A DNA stretch of 64,000 nucleotides from Streptomyces sp. MNU76. GTDB taxonomy: Bacteria > Actinomycetota > Actinomycetes > Streptomycetales > Streptomycetaceae. Under the pieces are notes generated by a model, which had not been told where the DNA came from, did no database searches, and saw nothing but the letters and a program-made list of their open reading frames with translations. Where the stretch lies: NCBI RefSeq assembly GCF_020982545.1, contig NZ_JAJKLK010000014.1:28626-92625 (forward strand), written 5' to 3'. The stretch's first letter is position 1, and every line of letters starts with the position of its first letter. A program made the translations under genes and the position numbers. Positions 41,701 to 50,920 of this stretch are shown here, in pieces.

Positions 41701-44586
41701 TCAGTCGCGGCCGGGGCAGGGCGGACGGTGGTCGAGGCCCGGGAAGTGGCGGGTCCACTGGGCGGGAGTGAGCGGGGCGTCGACGTGGGTGCAGGCGTGG
41801 GCCCGTACCCAGGAGACGTCGGTGTTCCAGATCTCGATCGTGTGGTCGTTGCTGAGGGTGGCCACGGTGTCGGACGCCGCCAGGGGCAGGACGACCGCGA
41901 GACCGCCCGAGAGACCGGTCAGCAGGGCTCGTTCGCCGGGACGTGAGCGGTCGGACGCCTTCCACAGGCGTACGGTGCCGTCCTGTCCGGCGGTGATCAC
42001 CTCACGGCCGTCCCGGGTGAACTCCACATGGCCGATCATGCCGGTGTGGGCGTGGAGCCGGCCGAGCCTGCGGTGCGCGCGCGGATCGGCGACGTCCCAG
42101 AGGCGCGCCGTGCGGTCGTCGCTGCCGGAGACGAGCGTACGGCCGTCCCGGCTGAAGGCGAGTCCGACGACGAAGTCGTCGTGGTCGCGGAGCACGGCGA
42201 TCGTGGCGGCGTGGCGCGGGTCGGTGACGTCCCACAGACGGACGGTGCGGTCGTCGGAACCGGAGGCCAGGGTGGAGCCGTCGGGGCTGAAGGCGACCGG
42301 TTTGACGTTGAGCGCGTGGCCGGTCAGTTCTCCCAGGAGGCGTGGGCGGTCGAGGGCGCGGACGTCCCACAGCCGGACGGTGTCGTCGTAGCTGCCGGTG
42401 GCGAGCGTGCGGCCGTCCGGGCTCACGGCCAGGGAGAAGACGAACTCGTCGTGGCGGCTGGGGGTGGTCGACCGCAGGCGCGGTCGGGCGGGGTCGGCCA
42501 CGTCCCAGAGCCGGATCGCGCGGTCCTCGCCGATACCGGCCAGTACCCCGCCGGGGCCGAAGGCCAGCGTGTGGGCGCCCTCGGGGTCGCCGTGGGCCGT
42601 GCCCAGCAGACGGGGGTCACGGGGGTCGGCCATGTCCCACATCCGGAGACTGCCGTCGTCGTGCGCGGTGGCGAGCCTGCGGCCGTCGGGGGTGGCGGCC
42701 AGGGCGTGGACATGGCGGGCCAGGGTGTACGGGGCGACGCTGAGCAGGCCGTTGCGGGTGGCCCGGTTGGCTTCCAACCGGTAGGCCGCCAGCGCCAGTT
42801 GCACGGCGAGCGAGCGGTCGCGGGTACGCAGGGCCGCCGCGTTCTCGACGGCCTGGAGTGCGAGGAGGTGGTTGCGCTGCGCGGCGACGGTCTGCTGGGA
42901 ACGCAGCGCGTGACCGACGGCGGCCGCGGCGCACAGGAGCAGGACGACGAGGGCCGCGACGAGGCGGCGCAGTCGGCGGACGCGGTGGCGGGCGTGCCGG
43001 GTCTGCGCCTGTTCCGCGGCCTCGCTCGTCTCCAGGAAGGCGCGTTCCCGGGCGGTGAGCGTCTCCTTCGGGAGGTCCCTGGCGGCGGCCAGCCGCAGGC
43101 CCCGGTACAGGGTGTCCGGGTCGCGGTGCAGGGACTCCCAGACGGTGGTGGCCTCGGTGAGCGCGTGGTGCAGGCGCAGCCGGTCGCGGTTCTCGCCCAG
43201 CCAGCCGCCGAACCGGGGCCAGCAGCGGATCAGGGCCTCGTGGGCGATCTCGACGTGGTCCCGGTCGACGGTCAGCAGGCGTGCCCGGGTGGCTTGTTCG
43301 AGGACGAGCGCGGTGTCGTGGCTGTCGTCGAGCTCATGGCGCGGCACACGGCGCTTGGTGTCCTCGGTGCCCTCACCCAGGGCGATGAGACGCAGGAACA
43401 GCAGTCGGGCGACGGTCTGCTGGGAGTCGTTCAGGGACGCGTGGAACGCCTCGGCGGTCTGCGCGAGGGCGCCCTCGAAACCGCCTGCCGCCTGGAATCC
43501 CGCGAGGGTGAGAGTGTTGCCGCGCCGTCGGCGCCAGGTCTCCAGAAGGGCGTGCGAGAGCAGGGGGAGCGCCCCGGGCCGGCCGTGGGCGTCGGCGGTG
43601 AGCGCCGCGAGAAGGGCGCCCTCGACGGTCAGCCGGACGCGGGCGGCCGGCTGGACGATCGCCGCCCGCAGCTCGTCGAGCGTCATCGGACCGACGGGGA
43701 CGTGGGCCTCCGCCAGGGCGTCGACGAGGGCGGGCAACCGGGTGCAGTGCGTGTAGAAGTCCGACCGTACGGCCAGCACGACGCGGCAGCGGCTGTCTGC
43801 GGCGTGCGCGGCATGCAGGAGAGCCGAGACGAACGCGTCGCGTTCCTCCGCGTCGGGGCAGAGGGTGAACACCTCCTCGAACTGGTCCACGACGACGAGG
43901 AGTTCGTCGGCCGGATCCGGTGAGCGGGCCAGGATCTGGCGTACGACACGGTGCAGTGTGCGGGGTTCCGAGGCGAGTTCGTCCGCGACGGCTCCCGGAG
44001 TGAGACGGGCTCGGGCCGCCAGCTGGATCGCGCATTCCTCCAGGGGGCGCGCGCCGGGAGTGAATACCAGGGCCGGTTCGCCGGGGAATTGGGGGAGCAC
44101 ACCGGCGCGCAACACCGAGGATTTCCCGGATCCCGAGGCGCCGAACAGAACGAGGAATCTCTTTCTGCTCAGATGTTCGACGAGTCTTCCGGTCAGATTC
44201 TCCCGGCCGAAGAAAGCGTCGGCGTCCGACTGTTGGAAAGGGGTCAGACCGACATAGGGCGAGGTGGCCGTGGCCTCCTCGCCCCCGGTGGGCGCCGAGG
44301 CGGGAGTGCCGCTCCCGGTGGCGCACGCGGCGGCCGTGGTGTGCCAGAACAGCTCCCATTCCCGCACGTCACCGCCACAGGCACGGACGTAGGCGAGGGT
44401 GACTGCCAGTGACGGCAGTTGACGTCCCGACGCGGCCCCGGAGAGCGCCGCGATCGAATAGTGCGCCCGTCGTGCGAGGTCCCGATAGGTGGGACTTCCC
44501 GACTGCTCCCGCAGTTTTCGCAACCGCGCCGCGAAATCCCGCAGTGGTCCGCTCTCCGCTTCCAGCGGTCGCTCTCCTCGTGGCAC
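41701..44586 (-). CDS. HTH-STAND NTPase-WD40 protein (961 aa)
   Basis: N-terminal XRE-like helix-turn-helix (LRKLREQSGSPTYRDLARRA, then LSGAASGRQLPSL) is followed by a STAND-type NTPase (PYVGLTPFQQSDADAFFGRE; Walker A FGASGSGKSS; Walker B LLVVVDQFEE), a helical region with one membrane segment (about 533-553), and a C-terminal WD40 propeller of about seven blades (VRLWDV repeats). The GTG at 44586 gives VPRGERPLEAESGPLRDFA, which lines up with the common MGRREKPL-type start of the family and has GGGGAGG upstream. The ATG nine codons earlier lacks a ribosome site. Related proteins are widespread in Streptomyces and presumed to be large signal-sensing switches. Confidence 0.9.
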   Translation of the reverse strand: MPRGERPLEAESGPLRDFAARLRKLREQSGSPTYRDLARRAHYSIAALSGAASGRQLPSLAVTLAYVRACGGDVREWELFWHTTAAACATGSGTPASAPTGGEEATATSPYVGLTPFQQSDADAFFGRENLTGRLVEHLSRKRFLVLFGASGSGKSSVLRAGVLPQFPGEPALVFTPGARPLEECAIQLAARARLTPGAVADELASEPRTLHRVVRQILARSPDPADELLVVVDQFEEVFTLCPDAEERDAFVSALLHAAHAADSRCRVVLAVRSDFYTHCTRLPALVDALAEAHVPVGPMTLDELRAAIVQPAARVRLTVEGALLAALTADAHGRPGALPLLSHALLETWRRRRGNTLTLAGFQAAGGFEGALAQTAEAFHASLNDSQQTVARLLFLRLIALGEGTEDTKRRVPRHELDDSHDTALVLEQATRARLLTVDRDHVEIAHEALIRCWPRFGGWLGENRDRLRLHHALTEATTVWESLHRDPDTLYRGLRLAAARDLPKETLTARERAFLETSEAAEQAQTRHARHRVRRLRRLVAALVVLLLCAAAAVGHALRSQQTVAAQRNHLLALQAVENAAALRTRDRSLAVQLALAAYRLEANRATRNGLLSVAPYTLARHVHALAATPDGRRLATAHDDGSLRMWDMADPRDPRLLGTAHGDPEGAHTLAFGPGGVLAGIGEDRAIRLWDVADPARPRLRSTTPSRHDEFVFSLAVSPDGRTLATGSYDDTVRLWDVRALDRPRLLGELTGHALNVKPVAFSPDGSTLASGSDDRTVRLWDVTDPRHAATIAVLRDHDDFVVGLAFSRDGRTLVSGSDDRTARLWDVADPRAHRRLGRLHAHTGMIGHVEFTRDGREVITAGQDGTVRLWKASDRSRPGERALLTGLSGGLAVVLPLAASDTVATLSNDHTIEIWNTDVSWVRAHACTHVDAPLTPAQWTRHFPGLDHRPPCPGRD

Positions 44587-44721
44587 CCGAAAATGCACCT
44601 CCCCCTGAGCCATTCGGGATTGTTCACCATGCGTTTGTTCAGCGCCAGCCCGCCGATCGTGAACAACGCGCGGCGGCTACAAACGGAGCGTCGACTCACC
44701 ACGGCCGATCCAGGAGGACCC

Positions 44722-46003
44722 ATGAACGCCTACACACGGCACCGCGCCGGCCGACCGCTCGGGGGCGCGGTGACCCCGCCCCCGCTCTCCGCACCCGACC
44801 CGGTCGAGAGGACCGAACGCCGCGACGCCCCTGACCGGCTGGGGCACTTCACCGCCGATCAGCTGGGACGGCTGTGCGAGGTGGCCGGCATCGGCGCGCG
44901 GCAGCGGACCACGCACCAACGGGTGCTGTCCGAACTCCTGGGCCCGGCCGCCGCGCTGCCCCTGACCGACCCACCGCCCTCCCTCCTTCGTGTCGGACGA
45001 CCACACACCGGTGGAGTTCTCACTGACGTTCCCCGCCGGTGGCGCCCCCGTCCTGCGGGTGCTCGTCGACCCCGGCTTCGCCGCCCGGTCGCTGCCGGAC
45101 AACGCCCGCACGGCACGGGCGGCCGTGGGACGCCTGGCCACCCAATGGGGCATCGACCTGGGCGAACTGACCCGCCTGAGCGACCTCTTCCTCCCACCGG
45201 AACCCCACGGACCGCTGACCCTGTGGTGCGCCCTCGACCTGCGCTCGGCCGGCCCCACCGGAGTCAAGCTGTACCTGAACCCGGGCGCCCGGGGCGTCGA
45301 GCGCGCCATGGAGACCGTCACCGAGGCCATGATGAGGCTCGGCCACGCCCGGGCCTTCGAACCGGTACGGCGCCATGTGGCCGCCCGCTCGCCGGAGCGG
45401 GCCGCGTTCATGTTCTTCGCCCTGGACGTGGGCCCGTGGGCCGAGCCACGGGTGAAGGTCTACGTCGTCCACCCCGGCGCCACGGCCGCCGACGCGGCGG
45501 ACGCGGCCCGCCTGGTGCCCGGGGCGTGCCCGGAACGCGTCGCTGAGCTGTGCCGCCTCGTCGGCGGGGAGGGCCCCTTCGACCGGCTTCCGCTCGTCTC
45601 CTGCTACTCGTTCACCGGCGCGGACACCCACCACCCGACCGGCCACGGCCTCCACGTCCCCGTCCGGGCGTACGTCCGCGACGACCGGGTGGCACGCGAC
45701 CGTGCCGTACGGTTCCTGCGCCGGTACGGGGTGCGCAGCACGCCGCTCGACCGTGCCCTCGACGCGCTCACCGTCCGTCCCCTGACCGCGGGCGTCGGCC
45801 TCATCTCCTATCTGAGCCTGGTCCAGGCGGGGCGGCAGGCACCCCGGATCACCACCTACTTCTGCCCCGAGGCCTACCGCGTTCTCCCCCCACGGCAGGG
45901 CACCGCATCGCCGAGCCCCGCCCCGGCCCCTGCGACCGAGCGGGGATCCACGGCGCCGCAATCCACCCCACAGGGCTTCACGGTCCCGCGTACGACCGGC
46001 TGA
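44722..46003 (+). pseudogene. DMATS-type indole prenyltransferase, frameshifted by 4-bp duplication
   Basis: ATG 44722 with AGGAGG seven bases... upstream starts MNAYTRHRAGRPLGG, then LGHFTADQLGRLCEVAGI, the N-terminus of ABBA-fold aromatic prenyltransferases. The frame is lost at a tandem CCCT CCCT (44977-44984). One frame over the protein goes on SFVSDDHTPVEFSLTF, ALDLRSAGPTGVKLYLNPG, PRVKVYVVHPG, then GVGLISYLSLVQAG, and ends at 46003. Removing one CCCT joins the parts into about 425 residues (1282 bp, 1 over a multiple of 3). A GTG at 44990 could start a shortened 337-aa product lacking the first strands. With the adjacent tryptophanase, the substrate would be tryptophan or indole plus dimethylallyl diphosphate. 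Confidence 0.82.
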
Positions 46004-46051
46004 GCCCGGCCCGCCCACCCGTCCGACAGCACACCGAAGGGAAGACCGATC

Positions 46052-47425
46052 ATGGAGCCGTACCGGATCAAGGTCGTGGAGCCGATCCCCGTCACCACCC
46101 GCGCACAGCGTCAGGCCGCCCTCGCCCGTGTCCAGTACAACCTCTTCGACCTGCGGGCCGACGAGGTCACCGTCGACCTGCTCACCGACTCGGGGACCGG
46201 AGCCCTGTCCGCCGCCCAACTCGCCGCCGCCATGGACGGCGACGAGTCCTACGCGGGCTCGCGCTCCTTCCACCGCTTCCACGAGACCGTCCGCGAACTC
46301 ACCGGCTACCCGCACATCCTGCCGGTGCACCAGGGACGCGCGGCCGAACGGCTCCTGGCCTCGACGCTCCTCGGCCCCGGCAGGATCTTCCTGAGCAACA
46401 CGCACTTCGACACCCTGCGGGCCAACGTCGCCCTGGCCGGGGGAGAGGCCTGGGACCTGCCCTGCCCCGAGGCCGAGGACCTGGACAGCGCCCAGCCGTT
46501 CAAGGGGAACATCGACACCGCCCGTCTCAAGCAGCTCCTGGACGGACCCGACGGCGGCCGCGTCGCCGCAGTGATCATGACGCTCACCAACAACGGCGTC
46601 GGCGGGCAGCCGGTGTCCATGGCCAACCTGACCCTGACCTCCGCACTCTGCCGGGAACACCGTGTGCCCCTGATCCTGGACGCGGCACGGTTCGCGGAGA
46701 ACGCCTGGCTGGTCACCCAGCGGGAACCCGGCTACCGCGACCACAGCCCCCGGCAGGTCGCCGAAGAGGCATTCCGGCTCGCCGACGGCTGCACGATGAG
46801 CGCGAAGAAGGACGGCATCGCCCATATCGGCGGCTTCCTCGGCCTGAACGACGGCGAGCTGGCCCGGCGCTGCGAGCTGCTGCTCATCGCGACGGAGGGG
46901 TTCCCCACCTACGGCGGACTGGCGGGCCGTGACCTGGACATGGTCGCCCAGGGTCTGCGCGAGGTCACTGACCCGGAGTACCTCCGCGCCCGGGCCGAGG
47001 ACACCGCCTATCTGGCGGACGTGGTGCGGTCGGCCGGCGTCGACATCGTCGAGCCGCCCGGGCTGCACGCGCTCTACCTCAACGCCGGCCGTCTGCTGCC
47101 GCACATCCCGCCGCACCAGTTCCCCGGACAGGCACTGGCCTGCCGCCTGTATCTGGAGGGCGGCATCCGTTCCGTCGAACTCGGCTCCCTGTACCTGGGC
47201 ACCGAGGACGAGACCGGCGCCCCCCTCGCCAGCGCCCCGTACGAACTGCTGCGGCTGGCCGTTCCCCGCCGCACCTACACCCGCGGCCACTTCGACCACA
47301 TCGGCCGTGCGCTGGCCCGCACGGTCCGCGACGCGCATCTCGTCCCCGGCCTCCGGATCACCGAACAGCCGCCCCTGCTGCGCCAGTTCCGCGCGAAGCT
47401 CGCGCCGGTGGCCCAGCGCCCGTGA
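46052..47425 (+). CDS. tnaA: tryptophanase (tryptophan indole-lyase)
   Basis: A 457-residue PLP enzyme. Family signatures: EPYRIKVVEPIPVTTRAQR, FLSNTHFDTLRANV, TLTNNGVGGQPVSMAN, LILDAARFAENAW, and MSAKKDGIAHIGG with the PLP lysine (Lys252 or 253). It converts tryptophan to indole, pyruvate and ammonia. GAAGGGAAG precedes ATG 46052, and the gene lies 48 bp after the prenyltransferase. In other streptomycetes this pair makes 6-dimethylallylindole-type compounds (established for the IptA system). Here it is intact although its partner is frameshifted. Confidence 0.94.
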   Translation: MEPYRIKVVEPIPVTTRAQRQAALARVQYNLFDLRADEVTVDLLTDSGTGALSAAQLAAAMDGDESYAGSRSFHRFHETVRELTGYPHILPVHQGRAAERLLASTLLGPGRIFLSNTHFDTLRANVALAGGEAWDLPCPEAEDLDSAQPFKGNIDTARLKQLLDGPDGGRVAAVIMTLTNNGVGGQPVSMANLTLTSALCREHRVPLILDAARFAENAWLVTQREPGYRDHSPRQVAEEAFRLADGCTMSAKKDGIAHIGGFLGLNDGELARRCELLLIATEGFPTYGGLAGRDLDMVAQGLREVTDPEYLRARAEDTAYLADVVRSAGVDIVEPPGLHALYLNAGRLLPHIPPHQFPGQALACRLYLEGGIRSVELGSLYLGTEDETGAPLASAPYELLRLAVPRRTYTRGHFDHIGRALARTVRDAHLVPGLRITEQPPLLRQFRAKLAPVAQRP

Positions 47426-47462
47426 GCCGCAGCCCGCTGATGCCGCTCGACCGGCACGACGA

Positions 47463-47518
47463 AGCGGCGGGAACCCTCCCTCAGCCCCGAAGGCCTGAGC
47501 CGCCGGGTTCCCGCCGCT
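47463..47518. terminator. 14-bp-arm hairpin between convergent genes
   Basis: The arms AGCGGCGGGAACCC (47463-47476) and GGGTTCCCGCCGCT (47505-47518) are perfectly complementary with a 28-nt loop that has a small CTCAG/CTGAG stem. It lies 38 bases after the tryptophanase stop and 25 before the end of the RTX remnant on the other strand, consistent with a bidirectional terminator. Confidence 0.75.
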
Positions 47519-47542
47519 GCGCCGGCCCGGGCGCGGAGACGG

Positions 47543-47680
47543 TCAGCGCTCGCAGCTGTCCTTCAGGGCGTTGGCGTCTCCCGTGCGGGTGTCGGTGCCG
47601 CCGTCCCCGAAGGAGCGGTCGTTGCCGGGTGTGGAGTCCCCGGCGATGAGGCGGTCGTCGACGTTCTGCCGAACATGACG
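47543..47680 (-). pseudogene. C-terminal remnant of an RTX-like secreted protein
   Basis: The last about 45 codons read NVDDRLIAGDSTPGNDRSFG then DGGTDTRTGDANALKDSCER. This resembles the end of hemolysin-type repeat proteins such as the one at 29782 (GGTNTDTCTADTSDTKTACEA). The rest of the gene is missing: upstream, the DNA instead encodes an SDR remnant on the other strand. Only the 3' end survives next to its terminator. Confidence 0.6.
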
Positions 47681-47992
47681 TCGTCCGAACTTCAGGACGG
47701 CAACGCCTCCGCGGTCCTGCGTTTCTTCGGCCGCCTGGCCGACCGCGTCTACGCGCAGGACGCCTCCGCCGCTGCCCTGCCCACGCTGTACGCGGCGGTC
47801 CCCCTGGTCGGCCGTTCCGCCCGGGCCGGCGACCCCGTCGCGGCCGCGCGTCCGTGGACCGTCTCCGAGGAACTGACGGGGGTCGTCTTCCCCGAGCGGC
47901 TGCGCGAGGTGGCCGACCAGGGCTGGGCCGATCCGGGATCCCGCACGCGCGCCCCGGGCGGCCGGGACCCCACCGCTAAGATCCTGGCATGA
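47675..47992 (+). pseudogene. C-terminal remnant of an SDR oxidoreductase with an internal deletion
   Basis: The frame reads LQDGNASAVLRFFGRLADRV, YAQDASAAALPTLYAAVPLV, then RPWTVSEELTGVVFPERL. This fits the end of retinol-dehydrogenase-like SDRs of Streptomyces (usually LPTLYAAT, about 25 residues including a YVGPDG loop, then VGRS and LWEVSEELTG). The loop is deleted in frame and the catalytic N-terminal half is absent. It runs on to a stop overlapping the methyltransferase ATG, so any transcript would couple to that gene. Confidence 0.65.
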
Positions 47993-48618
47993 ACGGAGAT
48001 CGCGACCGTTGGGCCGAACTGACCGGCGGACAGGCCGGGGAGGAGTACGCCCGGCGTTTCGCTCGGCTCGCTGCGTCGGGCCACGACGTCCACGGCGAGG
48101 CACATTTCTGCGCGACGCTGCTGGCAGAGCCCGCCGCCCGGGTCCTCGACGCCGGCTGCGGCACCGGCCGGATCGCGATCCGGCTCGCCGAACTGGGGCA
48201 CTCCTGCACCGGCGTGGACATCGACCCCTCGATGCTCGCCGTCGCCCGCCGGGAAGCTCCCGCGCAGGAGTGGCTCCTCGGCGACCTGGCCCGTCTGGAC
48301 ACCCTGGCCCTGGAAGCGGGGTACGACCTGACGATCGCCGCCGGGAACGTCATCCCGCTCCTGGCCCCCGGCACCGAGGCGACGGTCGTCCGGCAGCTCG
48401 CCGCCGTACTGCGCCCCGGCGGGCTGCTGGTCACGGGCATGGGCCTGGACGCGGCCCATCTTCCGCTGCCGGAACCGACGGTGACCCTCACCGAGTTCGA
48501 CCAGTGGTGCGGCGAGGCCGGACTGACCCTCCGTCAGCGGTACGCCACATGGAGCGGCGAGCCCTACGAGGACGGCTGCGGCTACGCCGTCAGCGTGCAT
48601 TCCCGCTCCACGACCTGA
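47989..48618 (+). CDS. class I SAM-dependent methyltransferase
   Basis: A 209-residue cytosolic enzyme with the SAM motif VLDAGCGTGRIAIRLAELGH, the acidic ribose-binding VDIDPSM, and LLGDLARLD. Later strands read LTIAAGNVIPLLAPG and VLRPGGLLVTGM. The target is not evident; it lacks extra substrate domains. TAAGAT ends six bases before the ATG, so the message may be leaderless. Its start overlaps the stop of the SDR remnant. Confidence 0.88.
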   Translation: MNGDRDRWAELTGGQAGEEYARRFARLAASGHDVHGEAHFCATLLAEPAARVLDAGCGTGRIAIRLAELGHSCTGVDIDPSMLAVARREAPAQEWLLGDLARLDTLALEAGYDLTIAAGNVIPLLAPGTEATVVRQLAAVLRPGGLLVTGMGLDAAHLPLPEPTVTLTEFDQWCGEAGLTLRQRYATWSGEPYEDGCGYAVSVHSRSTT

Positions 48619-48643
48619 GCGGCCCGGCCGTGCCCGGCGGGTC

Positions 48644-48870
48644 TCAGCGGGCGAGGACGCTCGCGAACTTCCGGCCCGCCACCACCGGGTAGCCGAAGTC
48701 CGTCGCGTTGAAGGACGTCGCCGACGTGGTCGTCAGCCCGGCGACGGCGCCCCGCAGCACCCATGCCGCGCCGTCGTCGTAACCGTTCGGCACGACGTCC
48801 TCGCCGTACGCGCCGATCGCGAGGTCGGCCGCGGGAGACGCCGGACGCGACAGCCCCCGTACGGCACGCG
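48644..48870 (-). pseudogene. C-terminal remnant of an FG-GAP repeat protein
   Basis: The last about 70 codons read ADLAIGAYGEDVVPNGYDDG, AAWVLRGAVAGLTTTSATSF, NATDFGYPVVAGRKFASVL. This is one FG-GAP (integrin alpha-type) blade with the DLAIGAxGED motif, typical of secreted beta-propeller proteins of Streptomyces that have seven such blades. Upstream the frame runs into the antisense of the flavoprotein gene, so the remainder is gone. Confidence 0.65.
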
Positions 48871-48873
48871 CTC

Positions 48874-50040
48874 CTACTGCTCGCCCAGACCGACGGCCCG
48901 TTGGTCCACCTCGATCTCCGAGCGGGCCACGCCCTGGAACCGAGCGGGCCGGAAGGACCCGAGGAGGCTCTGCTCGTGATCGGTGGTGAGCTCGGCCGCG
49001 ACCAGCCGCCCCAGGATCGGTGCCAGGGTGATGCCGCTGTGTGAGACGAGGCAGTAGACGCGGGACCGCGCTGAGGCGTAGCCGGCGATGGTGTGGCCGT
49101 CCGCCGGCAGCGACCGCAGGCCCACCCGCAGGTCGATCCGCGGCTCCCGGCGGGGGCCGGGCAGCAGCGCGGTGAACCGCCGGGCGAGGGTGCGCGCGAG
49201 GTCCCCGTCGACGGTCGGCGGTCTTGCCGGGTCGACGTCCGCGTTCAGGTCCAGGGCTTGCAGGACGGTGCCCCCGTCGGCGGAGGGGCGGAGGTTGAGA
49301 CCCGGGCTGTGCACCACGCAGCGCAGGTCGAGGACGGGGGACGTGGTGTACCCGAGGAGGCCGACCGTCTGCGCTCCACGACCGGTGTCGGTCACCATCG
49401 GGATGTCGATGCCGGCCCGCGCGGCGAGCCGCCCGGTCCAGCGGCCCGCCGCCAGGACGACGCGATCGCCTGTGTGGACCTGGCCCCCGACCAGGGTGAC
49501 GGCGACCGCGTCCGGCCCGTCGTCGACGGCCTCGATCTCCCCGGTCAGGTATCTGGCGCCGTGCCGCTCCGCGTCCGTCAACAGGTTCCGTACGAAGAGC
49601 TCCGGCAGTACGTACCCCTCGCCGGGGAAGTGCGCGATGGAGGTGATGGTCGCCGGGACGCGGAGTTCGCCCGCTGTCCGCGTGGCCTCGTCGACCGTGA
49701 CCCAGTGCACGGGGTAGCCGAGGGACCGCAGCCGTGCCACGTTGTCGGCGAGCCGCTGCTCGTTCGCGGCGTCCGCCCATTGCAGTGCTCCGCTGCGGAA
49801 GTAGGACGGCGCACCGGGCAGTCGCTCGGCGAGCCTGGCGTGCTCCTCCATCCCCGCGAGGTTCAGCCGGTGGTATGCCGGGTCGGGCTTCCTGCTGGAG
49901 TTGGTCCAGGCGAAGGTGGTCGCGCTCGTCCCCGTGCCCGCTCCCCGCTGATCGAGGAGGAGAACATCCTGGCCGGCGACGGCGAGCTGCCTCGCGACAC
50001 TCACGCCCAGGACACCGGCACCGATGATGATGACCTTCAT
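48874..50040 (-). CDS. FAD-dependent amine/D-amino-acid oxidoreductase (DAO family)
   Basis: A 388-residue flavoprotein. The N-terminal FAD dinucleotide motif is VIIIGAGVLGVSVARQLA with the acidic end LLLDQRG. The middle includes FRSGALQWAD, and the C-terminal FAD site is DGHTIAGYASARSRVYCLVSHSGITLAPILGR (separate short pieces of the DAO signature). It oxidises an amine or amino acid, giving imine and H2O2 or reduced carrier. The ATG at 50038-50040 gives the glycine motif at once. It lies 35 bp after a GntR/UTRA regulator on the same strand, which suggests substrate-induced control of both. Confidence 0.9.
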   Translation of the reverse strand: MKVIIIGAGVLGVSVARQLAVAGQDVLLLDQRGAGTGTSATTFAWTNSSRKPDPAYHRLNLAGMEEHARLAERLPGAPSYFRSGALQWADAANEQRLADNVARLRSLGYPVHWVTVDEATRTAGELRVPATITSIAHFPGEGYVLPELFVRNLLTDAERHGARYLTGEIEAVDDGPDAVAVTLVGGQVHTGDRVVLAAGRWTGRLAARAGIDIPMVTDTGRGAQTVGLLGYTTSPVLDLRCVVHSPGLNLRPSADGGTVLQALDLNADVDPARPPTVDGDLARTLARRFTALLPGPRREPRIDLRVGLRSLPADGHTIAGYASARSRVYCLVSHSGITLAPILGRLVAAELTTDHEQSLLGSFRPARFQGVARSEIEVDQRAVGLGEQ

Positions 50041-50075
50041 GGTTCGCGCATCCCCTTTCCGGAGGCGACTGGTGC

Positions 50076-50828
50076 TCACATGGCCGGGACCGGCAGCTCC
50101 AGGAAGAACTCGGCGGTTCCGGGCCGGACGAGGGTCGTGACGACCTCGACGGTGGTCGCGTCCTCGGCGCGCAATTCCCTGCGCCGCATCAACGCCGGTG
50201 TCCCGACCTCGCTGTTCAGCAGTGCGGCGTCCCGCTCGCCGAGGACCACGGGGTCGAGGTAGAGCCGGATCGCGTCGACCGGCACGCCCCTGCGCCGCAG
50301 ATAGGGGAGGGTGACGAGGTCTTCGAGGTTCTCGTTCAGCAGGTCGGGGGCGGCCGCGAAGAGCACCACGTGCCGTTCGACCGACTGCGGCTCCTCGCGC
50401 ACGTCCAGTTTGCGGCGGACCAGCTCCACCACGGCCGTGTCCGCTGCGGCGCCGGGGAGGGCCAGGACCGCGTCGGCGGCCCGCACGATCCGCGCCGAGA
50501 CGACCTCGTGGCGGCCCGGTGTGCCCTTGGCGGCTGTCGCCGGGGTGACGAAGTTGAGCAGGTTGATCTGCCGCGCCACGTCCGCGACGAACGTACCGTG
50601 CCGCCGTCGGCGGATCGCCAACCCCGCCTCCGCAAGGTCGTTGAGAACCCGCTGCGCCGTGGCACGACTGACGCCGTGCTCGACGGAGAGATCCTTCTCG
50701 GTCGGCAACCGGGTGCCGGGCGGCAGTTCCCCGGCCCGGATCCTCGCTTCGATCTGTCGTCTGATCTGAACGTAGAGCGGCGCGGCCAACTGACCAGTCC
50801 GTTCCTCGAATCCGCCGACTGGCGACAT
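50076..50828 (-). CDS. GntR family regulator (HutC/UTRA type)
   Basis: A 250-residue repressor. The winged helix is YVQIRRQIEARIRAGELPPG, LPTEKDLSVEHGVSRATAQR, with GLAIRRRRHGTFVA. The C-terminal UTRA ligand domain ends in ELPVPAM. Start MSPVGGFEERT at 50826-50828. A 22-bp perfect palindrome lies 40 bp upstream, between this gene and the divergent phosphotransferase, and is the natural operator. It should control the flavoprotein oxidase downstream, itself, and possibly the phosphotransferase. Confidence 0.92.
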   Translation of the reverse strand: MSPVGGFEERTGQLAAPLYVQIRRQIEARIRAGELPPGTRLPTEKDLSVEHGVSRATAQRVLNDLAEAGLAIRRRRHGTFVADVARQINLLNFVTPATAAKGTPGRHEVVSARIVRAADAVLALPGAAADTAVVELVRRKLDVREEPQSVERHVVLFAAAPDLLNENLEDLVTLPYLRRRGVPVDAIRLYLDPVVLGERDAALLNSEVGTPALMRRRELRAEDATTVEVVTTLVRPGTAEFFLELPVPAM

Positions 50829-50867
50829 GGTGCCCAGCCATACCCCGACACATTGACCATACAATCT

Positions 50868-50889
50868 ACCAATTGACCGGTCAATTGGT
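50868..50889. promoter_or_regulatory. 22-bp perfect palindrome, GntR operator
   Basis: Each arm reads ACCAATTGACC and the two halves are exactly complementary, centred between 50878 and 50879. It sits between the divergent GntR regulator (start 50828) and phosphotransferase (start 50921). TTGACC-like -35 elements occur within it in both directions, so binding would block both promoters. Confidence 0.75.
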
Positions 50890-50920
50890 GGAGTTGATGG
50901 ATCTCGTACCGTGGCTCCGC

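Noticed and set aside
44587..44613. ATG 44613 as start of the HTH-STAND-WD40 gene
   Set aside because: No ribosome site before it; GTG 44586 has GGGGAGG upstream and fits the family N-terminus.
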